Assembly (NCBI GenBank): GCA_949300345.1
Contig: CASGDR010000006.1
Location: 1-64,000, forward strand
Length of the DNA: 64,000 bases
DNA from: an uncultured bacterium
GTDB taxonomy: Bacteria; Bacillota_I; Bacilli_A; RFN20; CAG-826
Direction of reading: 5' to 3'
Numbering within the stretch: position 1 is the stretch's first letter; each line of letters opens with the position of its first letter. This document shows positions 15,833 to 23,985 of this stretch, piece by piece. Both the position numbers and the translations under genes were made by a program. The notes beneath the pieces are model-generated. The model was not told the DNA's origin, did no database searches, and saw nothing but the letters and a program-made list of their open reading frames with translations.

Positions 15833-17568
15833 GAAAGGATTCCTCTTAATTCTTCGATCAGATCCTGAATCTGGGAATAGAGGTTTTCACGGTTCTTGAT
15901 CATCGGATGGGTATTTAGCATATCTTCCAATTTAAGAAGCGTGTTCCTCTTCTCTTCATAATTTAATGAACCGATTGATAAGGCGGCATCCTTTTTGACC
16001 TGCGGTAAGGAATCGATTGCCTCCATCAGCTTTCCATCTTCTTTGATCGCCTGGTCTACCCTTTGGTATTCCTCCACCACGGGGTCGCGACGCAATAAGT
16101 CGCCGACGAACTTGGCCTTATGAAGAAGGGGGTCCCCCACCAATTCCCCAATCAGGGAATAAGTATGGGATTCGATGATCTTGACCGGCACGATGCAGCC
16201 GACTAAATACTGGGGCCCTTTGAAGTTGACCAGTTTGTTGCCCTCGGTATAGCCCGAAAGGACTTCCTTGTCCCTTTTGCTTGGCCCATCTACGAGGACG
16301 TCATAGGTATTGCCAACCATAAGGTCGCTGCTCTTCTCAACCGAGGCTTCGATGACCTTGGTAAGCCTTACGAACCTTTCATGCTTTATTTTGTCGGAGA
16401 CGTTGTCCTTGATGCGGGCAGCCGGGGTTCCGTTCCTAGGCGAATAGATGAAGGTAAAGGCGCTTTCATAGGCTACTTGCTTGGCCACTTCCAAGGTGGC
16501 GTCGAAATCCTCGTCGGTTTCATTGGGGAAGCCGACGATGATGTCGGTAGATAGACTTACTCCGGGGATTGTCCGTCTGATGTCCTCTACTAAAGAGAGA
16601 TATTCCTTTTGGGTATATCTTCTACCCATCCTCCTAAGCATGTCGTCCGAACCGCTTTGTAGGGGCAGATGGATCCAGGGCATGATGTTGGGGTATTTGG
16701 CTATGGCCTCAAGCATCGAGTGTTCAAAATCAAAGGGATGGCTAGTCAAGAACCGGATGCGGGGAATCCCTATTTTGGCAACTTCTTCAAGCAGATCGCT
16801 GAAACCATATTCCCCGATATCCTTGCCATAGGAATTGACGTTTTGCCCTAGCAAGGTGACCTCTTGGTAGCCTTCGGCGTAGAGCTTTTTGCACTCGGCG
16901 AGGATATCTCCCATCCGACGCGACCTTTCCCTGCCTCTGGTATAGGGCACGATGCAATAGGTGCAGAACTTGTCGCAGCCATAGGAAATATCCACATAGG
17001 CCTTGTATGGCAAAAGCCTTTTATAGGGCAAGCCTTCCACGATTTCGCCCGGGAAGGAACGCACGTCGACGAACCTTTCCTTCTTCAGAAGGTTTTCCAG
17101 TAGAAGATCGTAAAGGCTATTGATGTTATGGGTACCGAAGACGATGGATACCTGGGGATAGCTATCCACGATGAGGTTGGCCTTGCCCTCCTCTTGCATC
17201 ATGCAGCCAGAGACGCATAGGACAAAGTCCTTATCCTTTTCCTTGATGGATTTGAACTTCCCGATTTCCCCATAGACCTTGCTTTCGGCATTTTCCCTGA
17301 CCGCGCAGGTATTGACGATGGAAATCTTTGACTCCGAAGGACGGCTGGTCCTTTCCATGCCCAGGGCTTCAAGTAGTCCCGCCATGGTCTCTTCGTCACG
17401 GACATTGCCCTGGCAGCCATAGGTCTTGATGAAGTACTTCTTACCCTTATAGGCCTCGATAAGCCTATGATCGGGTTCCATATCGAAAGGAACCACTTTG
17501 GTGCCATCCCCCTTGAGCCTAGCCTTGCTAAGATCGGGGCAAGATAGATAGTTGACCTTAGATGACAT
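15829..17568 (-). CDS. miaB: tRNA methylthiotransferase MiaB with C-terminal RicA (YmcA/YlbF)-like domain
   Basis: A 579-residue fusion. An N-terminal UPF0004 domain (KTYGCQGN, with the further Cys in NTCAV and VSGCMMQ) binds the auxiliary cluster. The radical SAM motif CDKFCTYC follows near residue 223, then a TRAM domain to about 475. Residues 481-579 match helical YlbF/YmcA proteins, closest to RicA: AKFVGDLLRRDPVVEEYQR and NYEEKRNTLLKLE align with it. RicA belongs to the RicA-RicF-RicT complex that directs RNase Y. The fused part lacks RicA's cysteine-bearing tail. Start at 17568 has a GGGAGG site; it overlaps ymdB by 11 bases. Confidence 0.9.
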   Translation of the reverse strand: MSSKVNYLSCPDLSKARLKGDGTKVVPFDMEPDHRLIEAYKGKKYFIKTYGCQGNVRDEETMAGLLEALGMERTSRPSESKISIVNTCAVRENAESKVYGEIGKFKSIKEKDKDFVLCVSGCMMQEEGKANLIVDSYPQVSIVFGTHNINSLYDLLLENLLKKERFVDVRSFPGEIVEGLPYKRLLPYKAYVDISYGCDKFCTYCIVPYTRGRERSRRMGDILAECKKLYAEGYQEVTLLGQNVNSYGKDIGEYGFSDLLEEVAKIGIPRIRFLTSHPFDFEHSMLEAIAKYPNIMPWIHLPLQSGSDDMLRRMGRRYTQKEYLSLVEDIRRTIPGVSLSTDIIVGFPNETDEDFDATLEVAKQVAYESAFTFIYSPRNGTPAARIKDNVSDKIKHERFVRLTKVIEASVEKSSDLMVGNTYDVLVDGPSKRDKEVLSGYTEGNKLVNFKGPQYLVGCIVPVKIIESHTYSLIGELVGDPLLHKAKFVGDLLRRDPVVEEYQRVDQAIKEDGKLMEAIDSLPQVKKDAALSIGSLNYEEKRNTLLKLEDMLNTHPMIKNRENLYSQIQDLIEELRGILS

Positions 17569-18343
17569 CGGTTTCCTCCCTGAAAGAAGAGATGCTGATC
17601 GGGAAGCGGCTTTCCTCGAATCTGAGGATGGCCCCTTCCACCACGGCCTTCCCCCTAAGGGGAATCCTAAAGCCTCGCGGGGAATCATAATAGAGCCTAT
17701 CGATGACCGATTGGGCATCAAAGCCGATGATCCCGCCCTTATGGCCCGAAAAGCCAAGATCGGAAATAAAAGCCGTACCCTTGGGCAATATCTGAGCATC
17801 CGAAGTCTGCACGTGGGTATGGGTCCCTACGACCGCCGAAAGACGACCATCGAACATATGGGCAAACATGGCTTTCTCGGAAGTGGATTCCCCATGGAAG
17901 TCCACGATGTGGATTTCATCGCTAGGGAGCTTGTAGGAAAACTCATCGAAATAGTCGAAGGCGTTATACTCCGGAGTCGGGGATATAAAGGCATTGCCAA
18001 GCACGTTGCTTATCCTGACTTTGCGGCCCTTGAGTTCGATGATGGTCGAACCAAGTCCTCCGATTCCTTCCATGTTCATGGGACGGACAACCCGGTCGGT
18101 GGTCTTGATATAGGAGGTAATCTCCTTCTTGCCTAGGACATGGTTACCCATGGTGAAGACATCGATGCCGGCCTCTTTCAATATCAGATAATCGGCCTTG
18201 GACATGCCCCGTCCGTTAGTGACATTCTCGACGTTGGCACACACCAAATCGGCGTGGTAGCGGTCACGGAGGCGCAAACAAAGAAAGCGGACGGCTTCCC
18301 GTCCGATTTCCCCGACGATGTCCCCGATGAAGAGGATGACCAA
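17558..18343 (-). CDS. ymdB: YmdB family metallophosphoesterase
   Basis: A 261-residue protein of the YmdB/TIGR00282 family, 2',3'-cyclic-nucleotide phosphodiesterases that affect biofilm and motility decisions in Bacillus and are usually next to rny. Motifs include FIGDIVGEIGR near the N-terminus (metal Asp), CANVENVTNGRG, TMGNHVLGKKE (Asn/His metal ligands), VDFHGESTSEK and VGTHTHVQTSD. The start is a TTG at 18343 with an AAGGAG site six bases away. Upstream frame continues but overlaps rny. It lies ten bases after rny and overlaps miaB. Confidence 0.93.
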   Translation of the reverse strand: MVILFIGDIVGEIGREAVRFLCLRLRDRYHADLVCANVENVTNGRGMSKADYLILKEAGIDVFTMGNHVLGKKEITSYIKTTDRVVRPMNMEGIGGLGSTIIELKGRKVRISNVLGNAFISPTPEYNAFDYFDEFSYKLPSDEIHIVDFHGESTSEKAMFAHMFDGRLSAVVGTHTHVQTSDAQILPKGTAFISDLGFSGHKGGIIGFDAQSVIDRLYYDSPRGFRIPLRGKAVVEGAILRFEESRFPISISSFREETDVI

Positions 18344-18353
18344 GGTTATCTCC

Positions 18354-19946
18354 TTACTTGGCTGTTTCCACCGCGCGGTATTCGCGGATGACGGAGACCT
18401 TGATCTGTCCCGGATAGGTGAGGGTCTTTTCAATTTCGTCCTTGATCTGGACCGACATCTTGATGGCTTCGGCATCGGAGACTTTCTCCGGGATGACCAT
18501 CACGCGGATTTCGCGGCCAGACTGCATGGCATAGGCCTGGGAAACCCCATCGTATTTCTTGGCCAGATTCTCAAGGGCCTCGATGCGTTTGACATAGGTT
18601 TCGACGGTCTCGCTCCTAGCCCCGGGGCGGGCAGCCGATAGGGTATCGGCAGCAGCTACCAGATGGGAGATGACATACTTGGCCGGTACGTCGCCATGGT
18701 GGGATTCGATGGAATTGATGACCACATCGGGTTCCCCATATTTTTTAGCGAGTTCGGCGCCTAGGGCCACGTGTCCGCCTTCGAGTTCGAAGTCGACGGA
18801 CTTGCCGATGTCATGGAGTAGACCGGCCCGCTTGGCCAGATTCTGGTCCAGCCCGAGTTCGGCGGCCATCATGCCGGAGAGGTAGGCCACCTCAATGGAG
18901 TGGTCCAGGGCGTTCTGCCCATAGGAAGTACGGTACTTCAGGCGGCCGACATATTGCAGCATTTCGCGGTTGATCTTGGGTAGTCCGAGCTTGAAAGCCG
19001 CAGCTTCGCCCGCCTTTTGCGCGGATTCGGCCACTTCGCGCTTGCACTTGGCAGCCACTTCTTCGATGCGTCCTGGTTGGATGCGCCCGTCCTTGATAAG
19101 GTATTCGAGGGTGCGCTTGGCCACTTCCCTACGGATGGGATCGAAGCAGCTGACGGTGATGACTTCGGGAGTATCATCGATGACAAGGTCGACGCCGAGG
19201 GCAGCCTCAAGGCTTCTGATATTGCGGCCTTCGCGTCCGATGATGCGGCCCTTGAGTTCATCACTTGGAAGAGGGACGACCGAGACGTTTCTTTCGGTAG
19301 TGACGTCCTGGGCATACCTTTGGCAAGCCAAGGAAAGCAGGTCGATGGCCTTGGCCTCGGCGGTATCCCTGGCTTCGTCTTCGGCATTCTTGATATAGGT
19401 GGCTATTTCCACCGACATCTTGGACTCGACCCTGGCCATGATTTCGTCATGGGCTTCCTTGACGGAAAGTCCGGAGACCTTCTCGAGTTCGGCGATGATT
19501 GAATCGATCTTCTCTTCGAGTTCCGCCGATTTCTTTTCATTGGCCTCGATTTTCCTATCGAGGACTTCGTTCTTCTGTTCCAGGGAATTTTCCTTGGCTA
19601 GAAGCGCCCTTTCCTTTTCATGAAGGGTTTGTTCGCGGATCTTAAGGCGCTGCTCTTCGGCAATGGCCTCACCCTTCATCTTCTGGATTTCGTTCTGGGC
19701 ATTCTGCTTGGCCTGGAAAATCCACTGCTTGGTATCCAGTTCGGCTTCCTTGCGGCGTTGTTCGGCCTTGATTTTGCCCTCGCGCATCATCTGGTCGACG
19801 GCTTTCTTGGCCGACTTCTTCCTGAGGCTAGGCAAGAGGCGGTAGATTAGGAAAACGACGAGTCCTCCTATGATTAGGCAGCCGATGGCGATAAGCAAAA
19901 CCGCCCACCAATCCAAGACTACCTGAAGAATGGCTAATTGGATCAT
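18354..19946 (-). CDS. rny: Ribonuclease Y
   Basis: A 530-residue membrane-anchored endoribonuclease that starts mRNA decay in Gram-positive bacteria. One transmembrane helix (about residues 13-37), a long charged coiled coil (about 50-190), a KH RNA-binding domain with GRIIGREGRNIR near 235-246, and an HD domain with catalytic HDIGKS near 375. Length is standard. A long structured leader (19978-20060) and a good AGGAG site precede the ATG. ymdB and the miaB-ricA fusion follow directly, so the enzyme and its probable regulators share an operon. Confidence 0.97.
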   Translation of the reverse strand: MIQLAILQVVLDWWAVLLIAIGCLIIGGLVVFLIYRLLPSLRKKSAKKAVDQMMREGKIKAEQRRKEAELDTKQWIFQAKQNAQNEIQKMKGEAIAEEQRLKIREQTLHEKERALLAKENSLEQKNEVLDRKIEANEKKSAELEEKIDSIIAELEKVSGLSVKEAHDEIMARVESKMSVEIATYIKNAEDEARDTAEAKAIDLLSLACQRYAQDVTTERNVSVVPLPSDELKGRIIGREGRNIRSLEAALGVDLVIDDTPEVITVSCFDPIRREVAKRTLEYLIKDGRIQPGRIEEVAAKCKREVAESAQKAGEAAAFKLGLPKINREMLQYVGRLKYRTSYGQNALDHSIEVAYLSGMMAAELGLDQNLAKRAGLLHDIGKSVDFELEGGHVALGAELAKKYGEPDVVINSIESHHGDVPAKYVISHLVAAADTLSAARPGARSETVETYVKRIEALENLAKKYDGVSQAYAMQSGREIRVMVIPEKVSDAEAIKMSVQIKDEIEKTLTYPGQIKVSVIREYRAVETAK

Positions 19947-19977
19947 TTCAAACTCCTAGGTTATTTAAAATACTTAG

Positions 19978-20060
19978 TCCGAGGACCCGTTCAGGGTAGA
20001 GGTTTATGCAAATCCGCATAGCGGTTTTGGGTGTTCTACGGGCTCAGGTCGTTCGGAGCC
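19978..20060 (-). ncRNA. Structured rny leader RNA (candidate regulatory element)
   Basis: Between the recA terminator and rny. On the minus strand, TCCGA and then GACC pair with GGTC and then TCGGA across about 80 bases, followed by a bubble and a GTAGA/TCTAC stem. At the tip, CCGC-TAT-GCGG and TATGC-GGATTT-GCATA are mutually exclusive hairpins, as in a switch. A TATCAT -10-like box (20067-20072) would start transcription at the first base of the fold. It resembles 6S RNA in outline but is much shorter, and I could not assign a known family. Confidence 0.45.
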
Positions 20061-20209
20061 AAGGAAATGATAACAACTTAGCCTTCCTTTAAAAAGCGCA
20101 AATAGGACAAGTAAAAACCTATGGTTTCACGAACGGCTTGCCCTACTTTCAAAAAGTCCGCAAAACGGCCTTATCTTTACAAAAAGCCAATGAAGGCAAG
20201 TTCGCCGAA
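20061..20209. other. Intergenic stretch between recA terminator and rny leader
   Basis: About 150 bases without an open frame of note. It carries the TATCAT box for the rny leader at 20067-20072. Otherwise I see only scattered A/T tracts and short weak hairpins. Confidence 0.5.
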
Positions 20210-20231
20210 AAGAAAAGGGGCCGAAGCCCCT
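20210..20231 (-). terminator. recA terminator
   Basis: AGGGGC-TTCG-GCCCCT hairpin on the minus strand followed by TTTTCTTTT, seven bases after the recA stop. Confidence 0.88.
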
Positions 20232-20238
20232 AGATGGT

Positions 20239-21228
20239 TCAGGAAGCAAGGGATTCCTTGACCTTGGCCTTTATGTCCTCGTAGAGCTCTGGATGGCTTT
20301 CGAGATAGCTCTTGGCAGCCTCGCGGCCGTTTCCGATCTTCTCGCCCAAGTGGGTATACCAGTTTCCCGACTTTTCAATGAAGTTCTTGGCCACGGCGAG
20401 ATCGAGCAGCTCCCCGGTCTGGGAAATTCCCTTTCCGTAGATGATTTCGATTTCGCAGGTCTTAAAGGGAGGCGACACCTTGTTCTTCACGACCTTGACC
20501 TTGACGACGTTTCCGACCAGCTCGGACCCGTTTTTGATGGCGTCCGCCCTTCTGATGTCTAGCCTCAGCGAGGCATAGAACTTGAGGGCGCGTCCGCCGG
20601 TCGTGGTTTCGGGATTGCCATAGATGACCCCGACCTTCTCGCGGAGCTGGTTGATGAAGATGACCAAGCAGTTGGTCTTGTCCAGGATACCGGCTAGTTT
20701 GCGCATGGCCTTGGACATCAAGCGGGCCTGAAGGCCGACCTGATTGTCGGTCATCACTCCGTCGAGTTCGGCTTGGGGTACGAGGGCGGCAACCGAGTCG
20801 ACTACGATCATGTCGATGGCACCCGAGGCCGATAGCATGGCCACGATTTCTAAGGCCTGTTCCCCGGAGTCGGGCTGGGCAAGGATGAGTTCGCTGGTGT
20901 TCACCCCGATGGCGGCAGCGTATTCGGGATCGATGGAATGTTCGGCGTCGATGTAGGCAGCCCTACCGCCCTTCTTCTGGCATTCGGCCACAGCCGAAAG
21001 GGCCAATGTGGTCTTGCCCGAGGATTCGGGACCGTAGATTTCCACTATACGGCCTTTGGGATAACCCCCGACACCGATGGCCTGATCGAGCAAAAGCGAT
21101 CCGCTGGGTATGACATCGACCCTGACGGTCGGATGGTCGCCCAGCTTCATGACCGAGCCTTTGCCATAGGCCTTTTCGATGGACTTTAGGGCTTCCTGAA
21201 GGGCTTTTTCTTTATTAAGTTCTGGCAT
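20239..21228 (-). CDS. recA: Recombinase A
   Basis: A 329-residue RecA, the strand-exchange protein of homologous recombination and SOS co-protease. Walker A is GPESSGKTT near residues 64-72, Walker B VDSVAAL near 143, then [12 protein letters not shown] and the loop-2 region. The C-terminal tail is short and lacks the long acidic end of E. coli RecA. A GGAGG site lies eight bases before the ATG. I saw no clear LexA box upstream. A strong terminator follows. Confidence 0.98.
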   Translation of the reverse strand: MPELNKEKALQEALKSIEKAYGKGSVMKLGDHPTVRVDVIPSGSLLLDQAIGVGGYPKGRIVEIYGPESSGKTTLALSAVAECQKKGGRAAYIDAEHSIDPEYAAAIGVNTSELILAQPDSGEQALEIVAMLSASGAIDMIVVDSVAALVPQAELDGVMTDNQVGLQARLMSKAMRKLAGILDKTNCLVIFINQLREKVGVIYGNPETTTGGRALKFYASLRLDIRRADAIKNGSELVGNVVKVKVVKNKVSPPFKTCEIEIIYGKGISQTGELLDLAVAKNFIEKSGNWYTHLGEKIGNGREAAKSYLESHPELYEDIKAKVKESLAS

Positions 21229-21274
21229 TTACATAGCCTCCTACTATTAAGTAGCCGGTTTAGCGGCGATAGTA

Positions 21275-21739
21275 TCAAATTTGCTTCAAAAGATATTCGA
21301 GGGCCAGCTTCACGGCCGCGTTCCTTATCTCATCGCGCGTGCCTTTGAAGCGGCAATGTAGCACCAAGACCCGGTCCTTGTCGGCAATCCCGATAAAAGA
21401 TTCCCCCACCTTGTCGTTCTTGGACTCTAGGGTCGGCCCGGCATCACCGGTAAAGGAAACGCAGATGTCAGAGCCAAGGGCCTTACGTCCGTTTTTGGCC
21501 ATGAGGGAGGCCACTTGCATGGAGACCACGCCTTTCTCCTCAATGGTGGAGGTTGGAACCCCAAGCAAAGAAGTCTTGACCGCAGGGTCATAGGATATGA
21601 TGGCCCCTTTGAAGACCTTCGAGGCTCCGGGAACGGAGACCACCGAATCGGCAAAGCGCCCTCCGGTGAAGGATTCGGCCGATGATAGGGTCAGTCCCTT
21701 GCTGGCAAGGGTTTCCACCAGGGTCTTGAAATCAAGCAT
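21275..21739 (-). CDS. pncC: Nicotinamide-nucleotide amidohydrolase (CinA C-terminal domain)
   Basis: A protein of 154 residues made only of the CinA C-terminal domain, which deamidates NMN to NaMN in pyridine nucleotide salvage. Motifs are SSAESFTGGRFADSVVSVPGAS (continuous in the sequence near residues 19-40) and FTGDAGP with the conserved Gly-Ala-Gly-Pro variant. I chose the ATG at 21739: AAGGAG lies seven bases upstream and it overlaps pgsA by eight bases, so translation is coupled. The N-terminal CinA domain is absent. The order pgsA-cinA-recA is common in Bacilli. Confidence 0.9.
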   Translation of the reverse strand: MLDFKTLVETLASKGLTLSSAESFTGGRFADSVVSVPGASKVFKGAIISYDPAVKTSLLGVPTSTIEEKGVVSMQVASLMAKNGRKALGSDICVSFTGDAGPTLESKNDKVGESFIGIADKDRVLVLHCRFKGTRDEIRNAAVKLALEYLLKQI

Positions 21740-22367
21740 TTCCTTGCTCCTTGAGGACATGGCGGTTGCCCCAGATGTAGATGACTCCGGAAATCAAAGA
21801 GACGAGGGTGGCCAGATAGACCAGGATATCGGCAATCCGGCAGTAGGTCCAGGAGGCATCGAAATAGCTAAAGGGCCAGCCATTGAGAAGGACCACGGGG
21901 ATGGAAACCATCTGTAGGACGGTCTTTAATTTCCCCCATTTGTTGGCGGCCAGTACGACGTTTTTCCTCGCCGCCAATAGACGGAGCCCGTCAACCGCAA
22001 AATCGCGTCCGATCATCAGACAGACAAAGATGGGATTGATGACCATCGAGGATTCGAATGACCAAGGGACCACCAGGAAGACCAGGGTAAGGTCGACCAA
22101 TAGCTTATCGGCAATGGGATCGAGGAATTTTCCAAGATCGGTGACCTGATGCCATTTCCTAGCCAAATAGCCGTCCAAAAAGTCGGTAAAGGCCGCGAAG
22201 ATGAAGAAACAGCACGTAAATAGCCTGACCGGCCCGAAGCCGGAATTGCCAATATCCGAAAAATGGATGAGGCCTTGGCTACCGAGAATCTGAAAGACCC
22301 CGAGTACAAGCACGAGGAGGGCAATGGCCACGATTCTGGTTACGGTGATTCTGGTTGGGATGTTCAT
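21732..22367 (-). CDS. pgsA: CDP-diacylglycerol-glycerol-3-phosphate 3-phosphatidyltransferase
   Basis: A 211-residue integral membrane enzyme that makes phosphatidylglycerophosphate, the first step to phosphatidylglycerol and cardiolipin. The CDP-alcohol phosphatidyltransferase motif DG-x2-AR-x8-G-x3-D-x3-D is intact at about residues 65-87 (DGYLARKW ... GKFLDPIADK). Five or six hydrophobic segments are visible. The start MNIPTRITVTRI is typical of the family. It lies immediately downstream of rnpB and is coupled to pncC. Confidence 0.95.
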   Translation of the reverse strand: MNIPTRITVTRIVAIALLVLVLGVFQILGSQGLIHFSDIGNSGFGPVRLFTCCFFIFAAFTDFLDGYLARKWHQVTDLGKFLDPIADKLLVDLTLVFLVVPWSFESSMVINPIFVCLMIGRDFAVDGLRLLAARKNVVLAANKWGKLKTVLQMVSIPVVLLNGWPFSYFDASWTYCRIADILVYLATLVSLISGVIYIWGNRHVLKEQGNA

Positions 22368-22381
22368 ACGCTTTTTTTGAG

Positions 22382-22709
22382 TATCCGGCCCTATAAGCCA
22401 TGTTCTGTCGAGGACGTAGATTAATCTCGGACTTGCCGGGGTACCGTGGCTTCAGTTCGCCCGGTTCCCTTCCCCTACCAAATTTGGGTTTCTCGCTTGT
22501 GGGGTTTACCGCGTTTCATCCAGGCATCGCTGCCTGGCTCGTCTCTGTGGCACCTTAGGGAACTTCTTCTCAGTAAGAAGTCGTTCCGCCGTTATGCGCT
22601 CCCGCATACCCAAGCTTATCGTTTCGCTTGGCGCAATCACTACGGCCATCGCAGGCCGTGCGAGCATGGACTTTCCTCTGGCTAGGCCAGCCTCCGTCCG
22701 GGCCGGATA
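22382..22709 (-). ncRNA. rnpB: RNase P RNA, Bacillus type (class B)
   Basis: The 328-base RNA that processes tRNA 5' ends. Helix P1 is perfect (TATCCGGCCC with GGGCCGGATA). The P4 core reads AGAGGAAAGTCCATGCTCGC, and later come GTGCCACAGAGACGA, AACGCGGTAAACCCC and the class-B hallmark GCGAGAAACCCAAATTTGG. The match is much closer to Bacillus subtilis type B than to type A. It begins three bases after the gpsB stop, so its promoter must lie within gpsB or it is processed from that transcript. Confidence 0.96.
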
Positions 22710-22711
22710 TA

Positions 22712-23131
22712 TTATTTCTTGATTCCCGAGGCGATGTCCTTGGGATCATAGCCGTGGCTATATAGGAATTCCTCATAGGCCCTGCACTTCCTAAGAAGCG
22801 AGAGGTTTTCCGAGGTCGGGGCATCGCCAGGCCTGATGGCCCCGAGGCGGTTTTCCATGGAAGCGTTCTTGATTTCCAGCTCGCGCTTGGCCTCGGCCAT
22901 CTTGGAAAGTCCTTCCCTGAGGGCCCGGATTTCATCCTGCAGGGCGAGCAGTTGTTCGTCCTTTTTGGAAGCACCGTCCTTCCCCTCTTCAAGCAGGGCT
23001 TCGAACTCTTGGTAATCCTTGATGATTTCGTCAAGGAATACGTCGACTTCGTAGGCGTCATAGCCCTTGACGTCCTTCTTGAAGCGGTGGTTGAGGATAT
23101 CTTTTGCGCTGAGGCGGTTTCTTGTTTCCAT
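22712..23131 (-). CDS. gpsB: GpsB/DivIVA-type cell division protein
   Basis: A 139-residue coiled-coil protein. The N-terminal DivIVA/GpsB membrane-binding domain is clear: LSAKDILNHRFKKDVKGYDAYEVDVFLDEIIKDY, which in two parts covers residues 7-40 (KGYDAYEVDVFLDEI is the conserved half). A heptad coiled coil runs about 42-100 and a short C-terminal region follows. GpsB moves penicillin-binding proteins between septum and lateral wall. Size fits GpsB more than full DivIVA. A TATAAT box lies 13 bases before the ATG, leaving only a very short leader. Confidence 0.87.
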   Translation of the reverse strand: METRNRLSAKDILNHRFKKDVKGYDAYEVDVFLDEIIKDYQEFEALLEEGKDGASKKDEQLLALQDEIRALREGLSKMAEAKRELEIKNASMENRLGAIRPGDAPTSENLSLLRKCRAYEEFLYSHGYDPKDIASGIKK

Positions 23132-23144
23132 GTTCGCCTTTTCG

Positions 23145-23150
23145 ATTATA
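23145..23150 (-). promoter_or_regulatory. -10 box of the gpsB promoter
   Basis: TATAAT on the minus strand, 13 bases before the gpsB ATG. The mRNA leader would be only about six bases long. Confidence 0.5.
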
Positions 23151-23247
23151 TCGAAGCTTGGGGAAAACTGGTATAGGAGTGTTGCTATTTGGGCAATGCG
23201 CTACCTTTTGCATCATCCTTCCCCGTGTTAGGCCAAACCCAAAATGG

Positions 23248-23253
23248 GATAAT
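23248..23253 (+). promoter_or_regulatory. -10-like box of the exonuclease-recU operon
   Basis: GATAAT ends six bases before the GTG at 23260. No ribosome binding site is visible, so this is a predicted leaderless GTG start. Confidence 0.5.
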
Positions 23254-23259
23254 AGAACA

Positions 23260-23985
23260 GTGAAAGCCCTCAACAAGGCCCTTAGGGGCAAAACCAAAAT
23301 CTGCTTCATGGATTTCGAAGGAACCCAGATCGAGGGGCAGATGATCGCCCTTGGGGCCTTCAAGTGCGACCTCTATGGGGATGGCACGATCAAAAAGCGC
23401 TACCCCGGCATCATGACATTGGTCAAATCAAAGGATCGGGTCGGCTATTACGTCAGGCAATTGACCGGAATCACCGATTGGGATCTCTCCCATAAGGGAG
23501 TTGCCGTTTCCGCGGCCATCGAGCAGTTAAGGCGTTACGTGGGGCCCAATCCCGAGGATTACATCTATTGCTGCTATGGCAACAATGACCTGCGGATCAT
23601 CAATCAGTCCTACCTCATCGATACGGATGCCGATTTGGAGTTCCTAAGACTTATCAAAAGGAACTTTTTGGACTACGCCTCCTTTCTGAAGCGCTTCGTA
23701 AGCGATGAGCATAACAACACCATTTCCCTTGGCAATGCCCTGAAGATGTTCGGGGTCAACTTTGTGGGGGTAGCCCATAAACCATTGGATGATGCCCATA
23801 ACCTCATGCTTCTTTATGATGCCGTACTCAATAACCACGACATCTTAATGAGACAGTTCGAACTCACCCTCACCAAGTCCCATAGCATGCCTACCCCCAT
23901 CAGGAAACTCATGGACGAACTCGAAAAGAAAGGCCAGGTCAACAAAGAGGACTTTGAGCGCTTTATCAAGGAGGCCATCTCATGA
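23260..23985 (+). CDS. DEDDh-type 3'-5' exonuclease-like protein
   Basis: A protein of about 241 residues with an RNase T/DnaQ-type fold. Exo I is FMDFEGTQIEG near residues 15-25 (DxE), Exo II is probably CCYGNNDLRII near 103-113, and Exo III is AHKPLDDAHNL near 187-197 with the His and Asp of DEDDh enzymes. DNA or RNA specificity cannot be told. The GTG start is set by the GATAAT box six bases upstream; an ATG at 23122 gives 46 extra residues unlike any exonuclease. The gene overlaps recU by four bases, suggesting a shared DNA-repair or chromosome-resolution role. Confidence 0.8.
   Translation: MKALNKALRGKTKICFMDFEGTQIEGQMIALGAFKCDLYGDGTIKKRYPGIMTLVKSKDRVGYYVRQLTGITDWDLSHKGVAVSAAIEQLRRYVGPNPEDYIYCCYGNNDLRIINQSYLIDTDADLEFLRLIKRNFLDYASFLKRFVSDEHNNTISLGNALKMFGVNFVGVAHKPLDDAHNLMLLYDAVLNNHDILMRQFELTLTKSHSMPTPIRKLMDELEKKGQVNKEDFERFIKEAIS

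Noticed and set aside
17569..17799. N-terminal extension of miaB to 17799
   Set aside because: The 77 extra codons lie antiphase over ymdB, are Ser/Arg/Pro-rich and unlike MiaB. The ATG at 17568 has a strong ribosome binding site.
19978..20060. 6S RNA or tmRNA assignment for the rny leader
   Set aside because: The bubble between two stems recalls 6S RNA, but the element is only about 80 bases and no conserved 6S or tmRNA sequence blocks are present.
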